Shown here piece after piece: positions 54,049 to 63,238 of a stretch of 64,000 nucleotides of DNA (position 1 is the first letter of the stretch; every line of letters starts with the position of its first letter). The notes under the pieces were generated by a model, which saw nothing but the letters and a program-made list of their open reading frames with translations, did not search any database and was not told the DNA's origin. The position numbers and the translations under genes are program-made. The stretch is from an uncultured Clostridia bacterium. Its GTDB lineage: Bacteria; Bacillota; Clostridia; TANB77; CAG-508. The DNA is taken from contig CARPYP010000008.1 in assembly GCA_949045875.1 (NCBI GenBank), forward strand, positions 1 to 64,000. Direction: 5' to 3'.

Positions 54049-56664
54049 CTAACTTGCCTGTTCTTTTAGTTTTACCAATATATTTAATGCCTCTATTGGT
54101 GTTAGTTCTTCTACATTTATTTTGTCTATTTCATGTGCTATTTCTGCTATTTTATAATTGTACATACTTAATTGTCCTGCTACTTCGTCTTTTTTCTCTT
54201 TTTCCATTTTCTTTTGTCCTAGCATGCTCTTTCTTTCTAGGCTTTTTAATATTTCATTTGCATTTTTTAAGACCTCTTTTGGAACTCCTGCAAGCTTTGC
54301 TACGTGTATTCCATAGCTTTCGTCTGTTCCACCTTCTACTATTTTCCTTAAAAATATGATGTCTTCCCCTTTTTCTTTTACAGCTATTGAATAGTTTTTT
54401 ACTCCTTCTTGCTCATTTTCTAGTTCTATTAATTCATGATAATGTGTTGCAAATAGTGTTTTTGCTCCACATTTTTCTGTGTCTGATATGTATTTTGCTA
54501 CTGCCCATGCTATTGATAGTCCATCATATGTTGATGTTCCTCTTCCTATTTCGTCTAATATTATTAAACTGTTACTTGTTGCGTCTTTTAATATGTTTGC
54601 AACTTCCATCATTTCTACCATAAATGTACTTTCTCCCATACTTAAATCGTCTGATGCTCCAACTCTTGTGAAGATTTTATCTACTACACCTATTGTAGCT
54701 TTGTCTGCTGGTACAAAGCTTCCTATTTGTGCCATTAAGGTTATTAATGCTACTTGTCTCATATATGTTGATTTTCCTGCCATATTAGGTCCTGTAATTA
54801 TTGATAGTCTATCACTTGTTTTGTTTAAATAAGTATCATTTCCTATAAAGCTTCCTCTTGGTAACATTTTTTCTATTACTGGATGTCTTCCATTGTTTAT
54901 TATTATTTCTGCTCCATTATTTACTTCTGGCATTGTATAGTTCATGTCTTCTGCAACTGTTGCAAATGATGTTAGTACATCTAATGTTGCAATTATATTT
55001 GCGGATTTTTGTATTCTGTCTATTTGTTCTGCTATTTTATTCCTTACTTCTAAAAATAAGTTGTATTCTAATTCAACTAATTTTTCTTCTGCTCCTAAAA
55101 TGTCCTCTTCTAATTTTTTTAATTCTTCTGTTATATATCTTTCTCCTGTTGATAGTGTTTGTTTTCTGGTGTAATTTTCAGGTACTAGGTTTAAATATGA
55201 TTTTGTTACTTCTATATAATATCCAAAGACTTTGTTGTAACTAATTCTTAGATTTTTTATTCCTGTTTTTTCTCTTTCTTTTGCTTCTAATTCTACTAAC
55301 CATTTCTTTCCATTAGTAGTTGCTTCTTTATATTTGTCTGCTTCTTCATTATAACCATTTTTTATTATGTTTCCTTCTTTTATTACTATTGGCGGATCTT
55401 CTACTATTGCTTTTTCTATTAATTCATGAATTTCTTTTACTTCATCTAAATTTTCATATAGATTTTTTAACATTGGAGATTTTGTTGTGCTTAATATTTG
55501 TTTTATTTCGGGTAATTTCCCTAAAGAGTTTTTTAGAGATACCATATCCCTTGCATTTGCACTACCATATGCAATTTTTCCTACAAGTCTTTCAATGTCA
55601 TATACTTTTTTTAGGTTTTCTCCAATGTCTGCTTTTAATATTAAGTCTTCTTTTAGTTCTTTGACTGCACCAAGTCTATTATGTATTTCTTCTATATCTA
55701 TAAGTGGGTCATTTATCCATCTTCTTAGATGTCTTCCACCCATTGAAGTTGATGTTCTATCTAATACCCAAAGCAATGTTCCTTTTTTGCTTTTATCTTT
55801 CATTCTCTCTGTTATTTCTAAGTTTCTTCTTGCTGTAATATCTAATGCCATATATCTTGTTGTATTATATATTTTTATTGCATTTATATTTTCTATTTCC
55901 ATTTTTTGCATTTGTGTTATGTATGACATTAAGGCATTTACTGCTGATACTACTAATAATTTATCTTTAAATTCCGTTATTTTATTGTCTTTCATATCTA
56001 ATATTTGATGTTTGTTTCTTATTTTTTCTATGTCAATATCAAAGTATGTTTCATCATATTTTGATATATAACATTTTTCGAATCTCTGAGAAATTTTAGA
56101 CATTTCTTCCATTGTAGAACTCATTAATTCATTTGTTACTATTTCTACTGGTGAGTATCTTGCAATTTCGTCTAATAATTTTGCAAAGTTATTGGTTTCT
56201 TTTATTTGTGTTGCATAAAAGTCTCCTGTTGATATATCACATACTGCTAGTCCATAGAATAATCCTTGCTTATATATTGACATTATGTAGTTGTTTTTCT
56301 TTTCATCTAATACTGTTTCATCTAGTACTGTTCCTGGAGTTACTATTTTTACTACTCCCCTTTTTACCATCCCTTTCGTATTTTTTGGATCTTCTAATTG
56401 TTCACATATTGCAACTTTATATCCTTTTTCTATTAGTTTTGCTATATATACATTTGCTGCATGATAAGGTATTCCACACATTGGTGCTCTTTCTTCCATT
56501 CCACATTCTTTTCCTGTTAATGTAAGTTCTAATTCTCTTGATACTTCTATTGCATCATCAAAGAACATTTCATAGAAATCTCCTAATCTATAAAATAATA
56601 TACAGTCTTTGTATTCTTCTTTCATATTTATATAATGTTGCATCATAGGTGAGTATTCTGCCAT
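54049..56664 (-). CDS. mutS: DNA mismatch repair protein MutS
   Basis: Recognises mismatches and recruits MutL. The 871-residue protein starts MAEYSPMMQHYINMKEEYKDCILFYRLGDFYEMFFDDA with the mismatch-binding Phe-x-Glu (FYEMF), then the core, clamp and ATPase domains: Walker A TGPNMAGKSTYMRQVALI near residue 617, Walker B LIILDEIGRGTSTYDG near 695, and H-loop FATHYHELIEL. The start at 56664 is set by GGAGG 8 bases upstream. Full length and unbroken. No mutL is seen within the window. Confidence 0.97.
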   Translation of the reverse strand: MAEYSPMMQHYINMKEEYKDCILFYRLGDFYEMFFDDAIEVSRELELTLTGKECGMEERAPMCGIPYHAANVYIAKLIEKGYKVAICEQLEDPKNTKGMVKRGVVKIVTPGTVLDETVLDEKKNNYIMSIYKQGLFYGLAVCDISTGDFYATQIKETNNFAKLLDEIARYSPVEIVTNELMSSTMEEMSKISQRFEKCYISKYDETYFDIDIEKIRNKHQILDMKDNKITEFKDKLLVVSAVNALMSYITQMQKMEIENINAIKIYNTTRYMALDITARRNLEITERMKDKSKKGTLLWVLDRTSTSMGGRHLRRWINDPLIDIEEIHNRLGAVKELKEDLILKADIGENLKKVYDIERLVGKIAYGSANARDMVSLKNSLGKLPEIKQILSTTKSPMLKNLYENLDEVKEIHELIEKAIVEDPPIVIKEGNIIKNGYNEEADKYKEATTNGKKWLVELEAKEREKTGIKNLRISYNKVFGYYIEVTKSYLNLVPENYTRKQTLSTGERYITEELKKLEEDILGAEEKLVELEYNLFLEVRNKIAEQIDRIQKSANIIATLDVLTSFATVAEDMNYTMPEVNNGAEIIINNGRHPVIEKMLPRGSFIGNDTYLNKTSDRLSIITGPNMAGKSTYMRQVALITLMAQIGSFVPADKATIGVVDKIFTRVGASDDLSMGESTFMVEMMEVANILKDATSNSLIILDEIGRGTSTYDGLSIAWAVAKYISDTEKCGAKTLFATHYHELIELENEQEGVKNYSIAVKEKGEDIIFLRKIVEGGTDESYGIHVAKLAGVPKEVLKNANEILKSLERKSMLGQKKMEKEKKDEVAGQLSMYNYKIAEIAHEIDKINVEELTPIEALNILVKLKEQAS

Positions 56665-56934
56665 TTTGTTTACCTCCATTCGGTTTTTTTCTACATATTT
56701 CGTATTTTATCATACATATTTTATAAATTCAATGTATTTGTTCTATTTTTACTCCTTTAGTTAACAAAAGAGGAATGTTTAAATTTCCTTGACCTTTTAG
56801 ATGGCTTTCATCTTCGTTTTTGTTCGCCCGCCAATTCTACGTAGTAAAAAAATCTTGGCAAAACCAAAATTTTTTTGTGTAAACACATGCAATAAAAGTC
56901 CACTCCCAATATTACATATGCTCCTCTATAAATT

Positions 56935-58272
56935 TTATTTAATGTAAAGTGTTATACGAAATCCGATATCCAATTCAGTGCTAGTAGCGTGACTAACGCC
57001 ATGGCGGTAACACGCTGGGAAAGTACTATACACATTAAGAAAGCTACCACCACGGCGAACGTGGTATTGAATATTTGTTTCGTTTATGTTGCCCGCCTTA
57101 TAGAATGAGCTTTCATCTGTCCATTCCCATAAACTTCCTGCCACATCATATATGTGGTATTTTTCTGTTTGTTTACTTGCTCCTGTTGTTAGTAAATCTC
57201 CATCATTAGAACTATAATTACTCGTTTTTCCTTCTGTTTCTCCTCCAAATACTCCTAAGTACCAACTATTTGAGTACCATCCCCTTGCCATTCTTCCTTT
57301 GTATTCTATACTGTTATTCGTATAATTTCCCCAGTTTGCTGAGTTTGTTAAGTCTGCTTCTGTTAAGTCTGTTTTTTCTACTATTCTTTTTAGCATTACA
57401 TCCCACTGTGTTCCTGTTATTAGTCCACTACTTACACTATTTGTATTATACATGCTTTTTGCATTTTTTTGTGATGTTGTCCAGTCTATAAAATTCCATG
57501 GTACTTGTCCTGCTCTACTTTGTGGTATTCCCTCTTTATTATATATTTGGTTTGAACCTGTTTGTTGCTGTGTTTGCGTAAATTCAGGAATTGTTTCTGC
57601 AAGCCCTGCTTCATATCTTGCTACATAAAATCCTTCATATTTTCTTATTTGTGGTAATTCTGAGGTATATGTTGTTTTATCCCATCCTCCATACGCTAAT
57701 ATAGTATGTGATTGTGTTGTTCCATTCCATACTTCACATTTTTTATATTCCTCTTCTGCACATGGTATCCATACAAATTGATTTCCTTTTAAATTTGTCG
57801 TATATTCCCATGTCGTTTTATCTATTTTTCCATCATATTGGTCTTCTTCATTATCACTTATTATTACTCCTGTGTTTAAGTCTCCTCCTACATAATAAAA
57901 ACCAATTGGCACTGGTACTGTTTCTCCATTTCCTAATGATATGGCTGTTACTGTTTCTATGTTCCAGTTTTCTTTTGGGGCTACTACTGTCCCTATATCT
58001 TGTGGAGTTTCAGTTGTGTTTTCTGGTAGATTTTCATTGTGTACAGACACAGGATCCACCCCTACATTATCTTCAATGTCTTTGGTGTATGTTGCTAATC
58101 CAGTTGATATTAATGTCTTTTCTACTTCTTCTCTTGCATTTTCTTTTATTCTTTCTAGTGTTTTATTTGTACTTGCTATATTACTTATTAACATTACTGT
58201 TACCAAAAATAAAACTATACTTAATACATATATTATTTTTCTTCCTCTTTTTGTAGTTAACACTTCTTTCAT
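56935..58272 (-). CDS. Surface protein with formylglycine-enzyme/C-type-lectin fold, paralog 1
   Basis: A 445-residue type II membrane protein: short cytosolic start, membrane helix (about 13-33), then a coiled segment and a conserved C-terminal domain of the FGE-sulfatase/C-lectin class (FYVARYEAGL, WNFIDWTTSQKNAKSMYNT, GTQWDVMLKRIV, YHIYDVAGSLWEWTDES, RRGGSF and closing GFRITLY). Compared with paralog 2 the last 45 residues combine unchanged scaffold (CYRHG, GFR-LY) with many different positions, often in codons ending in C or T. This is the look of a diversity-generating-retroelement target, but no reverse transcriptase or template is in the window. AGAAGGAC precedes the ATG. Confidence 0.8.
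   Translation of the reverse strand: MKEVLTTKRGRKIIYVLSIVLFLVTVMLISNIASTNKTLERIKENAREEVEKTLISTGLATYTKDIEDNVGVDPVSVHNENLPENTTETPQDIGTVVAPKENWNIETVTAISLGNGETVPVPIGFYYVGGDLNTGVIISDNEEDQYDGKIDKTTWEYTTNLKGNQFVWIPCAEEEYKKCEVWNGTTQSHTILAYGGWDKTTYTSELPQIRKYEGFYVARYEAGLAETIPEFTQTQQQTGSNQIYNKEGIPQSRAGQVPWNFIDWTTSQKNAKSMYNTNSVSSGLITGTQWDVMLKRIVEKTDLTEADLTNSANWGNYTNNSIEYKGRMARGWYSNSWYLGVFGGETEGKTSNYSSNDGDLLTTGASKQTEKYHIYDVAGSLWEWTDESSFYKAGNINETNIQYHVRRGGSFLNVYSTFPACYRHGVSHATSTELDIGFRITLYIK
58045..58068. repeat. Palindrome-tail segment inside paralog 1
   Basis: CAGACACAGGATCCACCCCTACATT ends in the CCCCTACATT of the dispersed repeat and lies at the same codon region as the in-frame palindrome of paralog 2 (60345-60375). 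Confidence 0.5.
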
Positions 58273-58314
58273 CTTCTGTCCTTCTTTCTTTTTCTAGATT
58301 TTGTATATTTTTAA

Positions 58315-59148
58315 TTAATTATCATTTTCAAATAATTCTTTAATATATAAATCTCTATTTTTTAATTCATTGCTTTTTTCTTGTAATAAGTTTTCGAAAA
58401 ACATTATTAAATAATCAAATCTAGGATAAATTCCTTTGGGAATATTTCCATAATTGCTTCTTACTAAAGCATTTCTAAAGTATAAACTTTTATCTTTAAA
58501 CATATCATTATTAACATTAAATCCCATATTATTAAGGTATTTTTCAATGAATACTGCTGTTGTCCTTGTATTTCCTTCTCCAAAAGGATGTACTTGCCAA
58601 ATGCTTGAAGTAAATTTTGCAATATGCTTTATCAATTCTTTATTATTTAGTTTTGAATAATCAAATTCTTTTTCTTCTTTAAAATCATATTCCAAATAGC
58701 TTTCTATATCTTGATAATTTACATATTTAACAGTCTCTCCGTTTAGTATATCCTCTTTTTTTGTAATATTATAATCTCTATAATTACCTGCAAAGTTATA
58801 TATATCTTTAAATAAGTATCTATGAATGTTTTTTAATGTAATAGGACTAAATCCAAAACTTTTATCTTCTAATAATTGTGCGATTCTTAATGAAACTAAA
58901 TCACATTCTTTTTCTTTTCGAATATTTATATTGCTAATATCTTGTGTTTTATAGTAGTCTTTTAATAAGTTTTCTACTTCATAATATTTGAGTTCACCAT
59001 TAATATTTTTTTGGGATAAATCTAATAAATATTTAGAAGGCTCTAAATTATCAACTTTATTTAATCCAATACCAGTACTCCAATATTCCTGTTTTTTTGT
59101 GATATCAGTTGTTTCATTTTCAATTATATAATTTTCTTCATTAGACAT
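58315..59148 (-). CDS. Fic-domain protein
   Basis: A 277-residue protein with the Fic active-site motif HPFGEGNTRTTAVF near residue 195, expected for AMP transfer to Tyr/Ser/Thr residues or other nucleotidyl transfer. A beta-hairpin/flap sequence is likely in the NITKKEDILNG stretch. The N-terminal part (1-100) is charged and helical (TTDITKKQEYWSTGI, LLDLSQKNING). No clear inhibitory (S/T)xxxE(G/N) helix was identified. It separates two surface paralogs and is transcribed with them, but need not be related. Confidence 0.9.
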   Translation of the reverse strand: MSNEENYIIENETTDITKKQEYWSTGIGLNKVDNLEPSKYLLDLSQKNINGELKYYEVENLLKDYYKTQDISNINIRKEKECDLVSLRIAQLLEDKSFGFSPITLKNIHRYLFKDIYNFAGNYRDYNITKKEDILNGETVKYVNYQDIESYLEYDFKEEKEFDYSKLNNKELIKHIAKFTSSIWQVHPFGEGNTRTTAVFIEKYLNNMGFNVNNDMFKDKSLYFRNALVRSNYGNIPKGIYPRFDYLIMFFENLLQEKSNELKNRDLYIKELFENDN

Positions 59149-59213
59149 ATAAAACTCTCCTAATTTATTTTAATCTTAGATTATTGACTAGACAAAAACT
59201 CCGTCCACTTGTC

Positions 59214-60566
59214 TTATTTTAGATATAAAACCACACGAAATCCGATAAATGGATGAGTATAACTAACTATATTACCCCCATGGCGATAACACGCTGGTTG
59301 ATCCTCATAGCCAAGGATACAATTACCACCACGAAGAACTCGGTATTGATCATTTGTTTCATTTGTATTTCCTGCTTTACATAATGATGCTTCGTCTGTC
59401 CATTCCAATACGTTTCCTGCTACATCAAATATATGATACTTTTCTGTTTGTCTGCTTGCTCCTGTTGTTAACAACTCCCCATAAGTATAAGCTTGTTCAT
59501 ATATACTTGTTTTTCCTTCTGTCTTTCCTCCAAATGCTACTAAATTCCACATACTTGAATAATTTGTTTTTGCCATTCTTCCTTTATATTCTATACTATT
59601 ATTTCTATAGTTTCCCCAGTTAGATGAGCTTGTTAAATCTGTGCTTTCAATTGAGCCTTTTTCTAGCATTTTCTTTAACATTACATCCCATTGGGTTCCT
59701 GTTATTAATCCACTACTTACACTGTTCGTATTATACATGTTTTTCGCATTTTTTTGTGAGGTTGTCCAGTCTATAAACACCCATGGAACTTGATTTACTC
59801 TACTTTGAGGTATTCCTTCTCTATTATATACTTGATTTGAAACTGTATGTTTTTGTGTTGACGTAAATTCTGTTATTGTTTTTGCTAGTCCTGCTTCATA
59901 TCTTGCTACGTAAAATCCTTCATATTTTCTTATTTGAGGTAATTCTGAGGTATATGTTGTTTTGTCCCACCCTGCATTACATAAGGTTCCTGTTTTTGAT
60001 GTTGTTCCTGAGGGTTTTTGTGTTATTCCATTCCATACTTCACTTTTTACATATTGCTCTTCTTTGCATGGTATCCATACAAATTGGTTTCCTTTTAAGT
60101 TAGTCGTATATTCCCATGTTGTTTTATCTGTTGTTCCATCATATTTGTCAGCTTCTTCATCACTTATTATTACTCCAGTATTTAGGTCTCCACCTACATA
60201 GTAAAATCCAATTGGTACTGGCACTGTTTCTCCATTTCCTACTGATACTGCTGTTACTGTTTCTATGTTCCAGTTTTCTTTTGGTGCTACTATTGTTCCT
60301 ATATCCTGTGGAGTTTCAGTTGTGTTTTCTGGTAAGTTTGCATCAGATAGTGGGCGATTACTAATCGCCCATACATCTTTTGTATATGTTAATGTACCGT
60401 TTGAAATTAATGTGTTTTCCGCTTCTACTTTTGCATTATATATTATTTTGTCTAGTGATGTTCTTGTACCTACTATATTGCTTATTAAAATTATTATTAC
60501 AAATAATATGGCTATACCTAGTATAGTTATTATATTTCTTTCTCTTTTCTCTAATTTTTCTTTCAT
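59214..60566 (-). CDS. Surface protein with formylglycine-enzyme/C-type-lectin fold, paralog 2
   Basis: A 450-residue paralog of 56935-58272, with membrane helix (about 10-32), 'TLISNGTLTYTKD' stalk, and the same domain elements (FYVARYEAGLAKT, VPWVFIDWTTSQKNAK, GTQWDVMLKKML, YHIFDVAGNVLEWTDE, LRGGNCI, CYRHGGN, GFRVVLYLK). The start is set at MKEKLEKRER by AGAAGGA six bases upstream. Codons for D-V-W-A-I-S-N-R-P-L-S come from a dispersed GGGCGATTA/TAATCGCCC palindrome read in frame. The 3' 140 bases show the hypervariable pattern versus paralog 1. Confidence 0.8.
   Translation of the reverse strand: MKEKLEKRERNIITILGIAILFVIIILISNIVGTRTSLDKIIYNAKVEAENTLISNGTLTYTKDVWAISNRPLSDANLPENTTETPQDIGTIVAPKENWNIETVTAVSVGNGETVPVPIGFYYVGGDLNTGVIISDEEADKYDGTTDKTTWEYTTNLKGNQFVWIPCKEEQYVKSEVWNGITQKPSGTTSKTGTLCNAGWDKTTYTSELPQIRKYEGFYVARYEAGLAKTITEFTSTQKHTVSNQVYNREGIPQSRVNQVPWVFIDWTTSQKNAKNMYNTNSVSSGLITGTQWDVMLKKMLEKGSIESTDLTSSSNWGNYRNNSIEYKGRMAKTNYSSMWNLVAFGGKTEGKTSIYEQAYTYGELLTTGASRQTEKYHIFDVAGNVLEWTDEASLCKAGNTNETNDQYRVLRGGNCILGYEDQPACYRHGGNIVSYTHPFIGFRVVLYLK
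60345..60376. repeat. Dispersed palindrome read in frame inside a gene
   Basis: GTGGGCGATTA-C-TAATCGCCCATACAT, the GGGCGATTA/TAATCGCCC(C/A)TACAT palindrome also seen at 22795 and 38290, is part of the coding sequence of paralog 2 (minus strand), with no frame break. Confidence 0.85.
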
Positions 60567-60645
60567 CTTCTGTCCTTCTTTCTTATCTTCGTTTATAGTA
60601 TAACACAATATATATGTATAACTTAATAAAATGTATTTAAATGTT

Positions 60646-61296
60646 TTATATTAATAACTTTTCAAGGTTAGATTGAATTTTGGGCTGAAATTCTATAAAA
60701 TATCTTTTTATTTTCTCCCAATCATAGTCAACAAAATTTTGTGGTAATATTTCTTGCTCAGCATCTTCAAAATAGCTTAATCCCATTATGATATTAGCAT
60801 AATTTATGTTTTCTCCACATTTTTGTAATAATCCATTCGCTAACTCTAAAATCATAATATCACTTTTAGTAAGTATATTATATAAGTCAAAAAAGTCTTT
60901 TTTAGCTCCTCTTCCTCCTATTGCAACTAACTTCATTACTGCTATATCTAATATACTTGCTAGTTTTAATTTAGGCATTTCTTCTGGTATAATAAGATTT
61001 TTAATTATTTTATTTGGATAATAAAAAAAACTAATTTGTACTCCATTTACTATTACATCACATGTTCCTTTCTGATTTTGTTTAACCTCCATTGTTCCCA
61101 ATTTTCCTAACTCTTCTAATAATATTTCATTATTAAATTGTTCTGGCACACAAAAGTCAAAATCAAATGATTCCCTTAAACCTAATTGCAGTGATAATGC
61201 TGTACCACCTATCATATAATAGTTAGGTATACTTACCATTTCTATTATATTATTCAGTAATTTATATCTATCATTATCAATTATATTCCAATACAT
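60646..61296 (-). CDS. AbiEii-type nucleotidyltransferase toxin
   Basis: A 216-residue protein with the AbiEii/DUF1814 signature MIGGTALSLQLGLRESFDFDFCV near residue 30 (GGTAL and the RxSxDxD-type metal-binding site) and KLVAIGGRGAKKDFFDLYNI in the middle. Members transfer nucleotides to block translation or tRNA and act as toxins in abortive-infection modules. It overlaps the end of the upstream 98-residue gene by one base, which acts as its probable antitoxin. Confidence 0.9.
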   Translation of the reverse strand: MYWNIIDNDRYKLLNNIIEMVSIPNYYMIGGTALSLQLGLRESFDFDFCVPEQFNNEILLEELGKLGTMEVKQNQKGTCDVIVNGVQISFFYYPNKIIKNLIIPEEMPKLKLASILDIAVMKLVAIGGRGAKKDFFDLYNILTKSDIMILELANGLLQKCGENINYANIIMGLSYFEDAEQEILPQNFVDYDWEKIKRYFIEFQPKIQSNLEKLLI

Positions 61297-61592
61297 TATT
61301 TATTCACTCTCCAGTATTCATAATTCATAGCTGTAGTCCATATATAATATGCCATTTCCTCCTTTTTTAAGCTAAATTGTTGCTTTAGATAATTCGCTAC
61401 TAATGGTTTTAAGTTTCTACAATTTCTTGCAACATCTTCTATATCTTCATTACTATAGTTCTCTTTTACCCATCTTAGCGCTTTTAAATCTCCATAGCAA
61501 TATAATCTGGAAATTATATACCTTTTATTTTTTTGTATATCTAATTTTTCAAATTTTGTATCCCAAAAATATTTTTTTAATTCCTCTGGCAT
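61296..61592 (-). CDS. DUF6922-like partner of AbiEii
   Basis: A 98-residue protein starting MPEELKKYFWDTKFEKLDIQKNKRYIISRLYCYGD that is small, charged and helical. It matches proteins that precede AbiEii-like nucleotidyltransferases (DUF6922) and may bind promoter DNA and neutralise the toxin. AGGAGG precedes the ATG. ATG of the toxin overlaps its TAA. Confidence 0.78.
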   Translation of the reverse strand: MPEELKKYFWDTKFEKLDIQKNKRYIISRLYCYGDLKALRWVKENYSNEDIEDVARNCRNLKPLVANYLKQQFSLKKEEMAYYIWTTAMNYEYWRVNK

Positions 61593-61607
61593 ATTTACCT
61601 CCTAATA

Positions 61608-61688
61608 TTAGAATATTATTACAAATAATATGGCTATACCTAGTATAATTATTATATTTCTCTCTTTTTTATTTAATTTTTCTTTCAT
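61608..61688 (-). pseudogene. Truncated third copy of the surface-protein paralog (5' end)
   Basis: MKEKLNKKERNIIIILGIAILFVIIF then stop: the first 25 codons plus the ribosome binding site and upstream leader are nearly identical to the start of paralog 2 (60566 downward; leader to about 61735 against 60613). After that, sequence turns into the AbiE-like pair. This is the stump of a third paralog, probably cut by insertion of the toxin pair or by deletion. Confidence 0.85.
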
Positions 61689-61789
61689 CTTCTGTCCTTC
61701 TTTCTTATCTTCGTTTATAGTATAACACAAATTAATTATATAAATATATTTTTTTATAAAATTTATATGCAAAAATAAAGATATTCATT

Positions 61790-62983
61790 TCAGTTGGTAC
61801 ATACTTTACCGTATACTCCTCCTCCTCCTGCTTGTAATTTTAGTTTTCCTTCTCTTCCTAGTATTATCTGGTTTGCAGTTTTTGAGCCTACAATTGCTTC
61901 TATATCATCAATTTCTATTTTGTGTAATATATTCATTTCTGTTTCAAATTGAGCTAAAAGTTTTTCTATTGTTCTTCCTCCTAGTCCTGGTATAAATGTT
62001 AATGGTATTTGATATATATATGGTGGTCTAAAGTTGGGACTTTTGCTTAATTTCTTATCTTTTATCATTTCTATTCTATCAAAAACTCCCATAGTAATAT
62101 TTTTGCTATCACATGTATCACATTGTGTGACTGGAGCTCTTCCTTCTATTGTTTTTTCACAGATTTCACAATATGTTCTATGATATTTTCCTAGTTGAGG
62201 ATTAAGTCCATAATTACATAATATTTTTCTATTATCTTCATTTTTTAATGCTTTTAATAATTCTTTAAAACTAATATCTTTAACCTGAATTTTATTATAT
62301 TCCCTTGCAATTTTAGGTAATGAATGTGCATCTGAGTTTGTTAAAAATGTACATGTTTCTAGTTCTGATATTTGGTCTGCTAAATATGTATCTGAGCTTA
62401 ATCCTAATTCTATAGCAAATATTTTGCCAAACTTTTCTTTAAATATTTTTTTTAGTCTGTCTGTACAATGTCCATAAAAACTTTTATGTGGCGTAAATGC
62501 ATGTGCTGGTATTAATATTCCATTATATTTTTCTACTATATCAATTAATTCATATGCTGATATGTCTGCCCTTTGTGAACTTAATGTTATGTTTGATATA
62601 TGTTTTTTCATCTCTTCTGAAAAACCTTTTATGTCTTTTAAATGTGGAAAGTAACACAGATTATGTGCACATCCCTTTTTTCCATCAGGTCTATTTTCTG
62701 ATGTTTCTATTTCACTTCCTAATATTATACAAAGCTTGTCTTTATATATTATTCCACCATCTTCTATTTCATATGCCTCTCCATTTTCTAAAAATTCTTC
62801 TATATCTTCTATTACATATGGTGAGGCACAGTCTATTATTCCTGCAATGTTTATTCCTTTTCTTTCTACACATTCTTTTGCTATATTTTCAAAGTTTAAA
62901 CTCCTTGCTGCTGTTATTTTTATTGGTTTATTGTTTTTTGTTCTTCCTATATGAATGTGTAAGTCTGCAAATATTTCGTACAT
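61790..62983 (-). CDS. Endonuclease Q-like PHP-domain DNA repair enzyme
   Basis: A 397-residue protein with the PHP-type metal site (FADLHIHIGR at the start; ILIPAHAFTPHKSFYG; FLTNSDAHSLPKIAREYNKI), a CxxC zinc pair in the second half (YCEICEKTIEGRAPVTQCDTCDSK) and a C-terminal helix-hairpin-helix-like LTFIPGLGGRTIEKLLAQF. This matches EndoQ of Thermococcales and Bacillus, which cuts at deaminated bases and abasic sites. Length is typical. AAAGGAATAATA precedes the ATG. Confidence 0.92.
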   Translation of the reverse strand: MYEIFADLHIHIGRTKNNKPIKITAARSLNFENIAKECVERKGINIAGIIDCASPYVIEDIEEFLENGEAYEIEDGGIIYKDKLCIILGSEIETSENRPDGKKGCAHNLCYFPHLKDIKGFSEEMKKHISNITLSSQRADISAYELIDIVEKYNGILIPAHAFTPHKSFYGHCTDRLKKIFKEKFGKIFAIELGLSSDTYLADQISELETCTFLTNSDAHSLPKIAREYNKIQVKDISFKELLKALKNEDNRKILCNYGLNPQLGKYHRTYCEICEKTIEGRAPVTQCDTCDSKNITMGVFDRIEMIKDKKLSKSPNFRPPYIYQIPLTFIPGLGGRTIEKLLAQFETEMNILHKIEIDDIEAIVGSKTANQIILGREGKLKLQAGGGGVYGKVCTN

Positions 62984-63019
62984 TTTTATTATTCCTTTCT
63001 TGTATTTATATCTTTAAAA

Positions 63020-63037
63020 GGCACGATATTTCGTGCC
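63020..63037. repeat. GC-rich palindrome GGCACGA/TCGTGCC
   Basis: A 7-bp perfect arm pair with TATT loop, located right after the gene at 63041; it can serve as a terminator, being of the dispersed GGGCAC type. Confidence 0.55.
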
Positions 63038-63040
63038 CTC

Positions 63041-63238
63041 TTATATATTCTTTTCTTTTGTTACTATCTTTCCTCTTAATTCTATTTCTTCAAAGTTATA
63101 CTTCATTGATATTGCTCCTATTGATGTGTTTTCTTGCTTTATATATGTACATAATTTACTTATTCCTTTATTTAGTTTAGTATTGTTTTTAATTTCTCCA
63201 TTTGTGTCTATATTGTTAGATATTTTAGTTGCTTGCAT
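63041..63238 (-). CDS. Small hypothetical protein, 65 residues
   Basis: I do not recognise a family. The sequence starts MQATKISNNIDTNGEIKNNTK, has a Cys in KLCTYIKQEN and ends KIVTKEKNI. Its ATG overlaps the end of the upstream 187-residue gene, which implies coupled translation. Charged, soluble, no membrane segment. Confidence 0.6.
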   Translation of the reverse strand: MQATKISNNIDTNGEIKNNTKLNKGISKLCTYIKQENTSIGAISMKYNFEEIELRGKIVTKEKNI

